This document shows, one piece after another, positions 62,793 to 64,000 of a stretch of 64,000 bases of DNA. The notes under the pieces were generated by a model. It saw only the letters and a program-made list of their open reading frames with translations. It made no database searches and was not told the origin of the DNA. A program made the position numbers and the translations under genes. The DNA is taken from contig NW_002476552.1 in the NCBI RefSeq assembly GCF_000189635.1, positions 1-64,000 of the forward strand, written 5' to 3'. Positions within the stretch are counted from its first letter, which is position 1. Each line of letters starts with the position of its first letter. Source of the DNA: Tetrahymena thermophila SB210 (taxonomy: Eukaryota; Ciliophora; Oligohymenophorea; Hymenostomatida; Tetrahymenidae).

Positions 62793-64000
62793 ATGCGAGT
62801 TAATCAAAATCAATTTACAATAAAAAATAGAGAAACTCAATAAAAATAAGATTTAAAAATTGAGCCTTAATTAAATGAAAATAATGTCTATAGTAAAGAT
62901 ATTCTACCAAAATATGAAACAAATGCTATTGATCATGATATCTGTTTTATGTCGCTAAATAAACTATTAATGATTACAAAGATTATGCAATAGCAAAAAA
63001 AGTAAATAGAAAATGAAGATATAAAAGAATTTATAACTAAATCTACTTAAATTTAATTTACAATTGAATAATTAGAGCAATATAAAAAAAATAATCCATT
63101 AAAATTTTAAAAATCAAATAAATTTAAATTGATGCCAGTCTACTTTCATATGACTTATAAATACCTATTAATTGGTCTCTTTTTTAGCATCATACAGTTC
63201 TTTTTAGAATGCAGCTGCGTTTACATGCTAGATTTAATCACTGATAAGCTTAAATTATATTAAGGATAATATTCAGAAAAAAGAGATTTGTTTTTGTGTT
63301 TAATTGGAATTTCTCTATTTTATCTCTTAAAAAATATCTGCTACACTCGATTCTATTGGTATGAAGCAAAATGGTAATCTAAAGCATATGCAACGCTTTA
63401 ATATTTAGTATTTACTAAATACCTTAAATCATAAGAGATTTCATCAGACTTTAACAATAATCAAGATATCTAAAAGGAATAAGAAATAGAAGAAACTCCT
63501 GATATCAATAACATAATGACTTCAGATATTGACTAACAAATGTATCTATATAGAACATTTATCCAGTCCATAGTAGGGATCGTGTCAGTTATAACAGCAT
63601 TGATATTTATATATATCAAAATTGGAAAATACATGCTTAATGGACTCTATGTCTTGATAGCTGCGTTTATAATAAATTTTATTGCTGTCTAAATTCTTCA
63701 TGTAAAATTTATTTATTTTTTTAAAGTAGATTTTTTAATTTAAAATTATTATTTTAGGTTTTCTATGGAAAATAATTTAAAACAAAAGATCAGAGAATAT
63801 CTCTTTGTAATGATGTGATTGATGGGATTAAAAGTATTAAATTTTTAGGCTGGGAAAATATTTTTAAAAAAAAGATACAAAATATTCGCTCTAAAGAATT
63901 TAGTTATGTTTTATACACAAAGATCTTTGATTAAGTCTAAGTGACTATATTTACTATTTTAAGCTATTTGATGCTCTTCTTGTTTCTAACTAATTATGTA
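62793..64000 (+). CDS. ABC transporter, subfamily C (MRP) type, 5' part, runs off right edge
   Basis: ATG at 62793 (M-R-V-N-Q-N-Q-F). Exon 1 is 62793-63701 (303 codons), the intron is 63702-63757 (56 bp) and exon 2 starts at 63758 and leaves the window. A cytosolic N-terminus with many Gln and Asn is followed by hydrophobic helices (YLLIGLFFSIIQFFLE, FLCLIGISLFYLLK, SIVGIVSVITALIFIYI). After the intron comes RISLCNDVIDGIKSIKFLGW and E-N-I-F, the well-known ABCC signature in the cytoplasmic loop of the first membrane domain (usually I-K-x-I-K-x-x-x-W-E). There is no room for an N-terminal TMD0, so it is a short-type ABCC. Nucleotide-binding domains lie outside the window. Expected to export conjugates or other organic anions by ATP hydrolysis; substrate unknown. 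Confidence 0.9.

Overview
The window is very AT-rich and reads as nuclear DNA of an oligohymenophorean ciliate, most likely Tetrahymena or a close relative. Under the ciliate code (TAA and TAG = Gln, TGA = only stop) long conserved proteins appear where the standard code shows only fragments. Introns are short GT...AG introns in a roughly 80% AT background. All coding calls below use that code and were translated by hand, so exon limits are predictions.

Layout. (1) 1-19764, minus strand: a head-to-tail tandem array of one large gene family, about 6.3 kb per copy: a cut-off copy at the left edge and three full-length copies. A fifth copy lies at 48668-54296. They encode multipass membrane proteins of about 1,700 residues with a central PAS domain (TmcB/TmcC-like). 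(2) 20.1-21.8 kb: a gene-poor stretch with a partial foldback element. (3) 22-28 kb, minus: an array of single leucine-rich-repeat (LRR) exons, mostly exactly 90 nt, interrupted by a 286-bp foldback element and a 635-bp insertion. (4) 28.7-32.7 kb, minus: two tandem protein kinase genes; one has intact catalytic motifs, the other has lost the DFG motif. (5) 34.7-41.9 kb and 42.5-48.1 kb, minus: two paralogous LRR genes with 15 and 12 single-repeat 90-nt exons. (6) 48.7-54.3 kb, minus: the fifth PAS gene. (7) 55.0-61.8 kb, plus: a third, inverted LRR gene with 17 single-repeat exons. (8) 62793-64000, plus: the 5' part of an ABCC/MRP-type ABC transporter.

The most informative result is the shared design of the three LRR genes in (5) and (7). 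Each starts with a 39-nt exon (MI-Q-Q...), then a 50-nt exon, then N exons of exactly 90 nt, one LRR each, all separated by phase-2 introns, and ends with an exon whose first codons (V-[LF]-N-Q-K-D-Q-L) are conserved. Predicted lengths are 503, 413 and 583 residues, and all three totals are whole numbers of codons. Because every repeat exon is phase-symmetric, repeats can be gained, lost or skipped without changing frame, and the window shows such events: an exon cleanly deleted, a foreign element inserted with a 13-bp target duplication, and degenerate units at array edges.

Mobile or foreign-looking DNA: a GC-rich insertion containing the 100-N assembly gap, a foldback MITE-like element, a 635-bp insertion with alternating purine/pyrimidine palindromes, a module shared by two LRR introns next to a perfect 18-bp hairpin, and an inverted dispersed repeat. 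From memory and unchecked, expanded LRR families made of 90-nt exons have been described in Tetrahymena, so the general architecture may be known; the specific gene model and lesions are what I can add.
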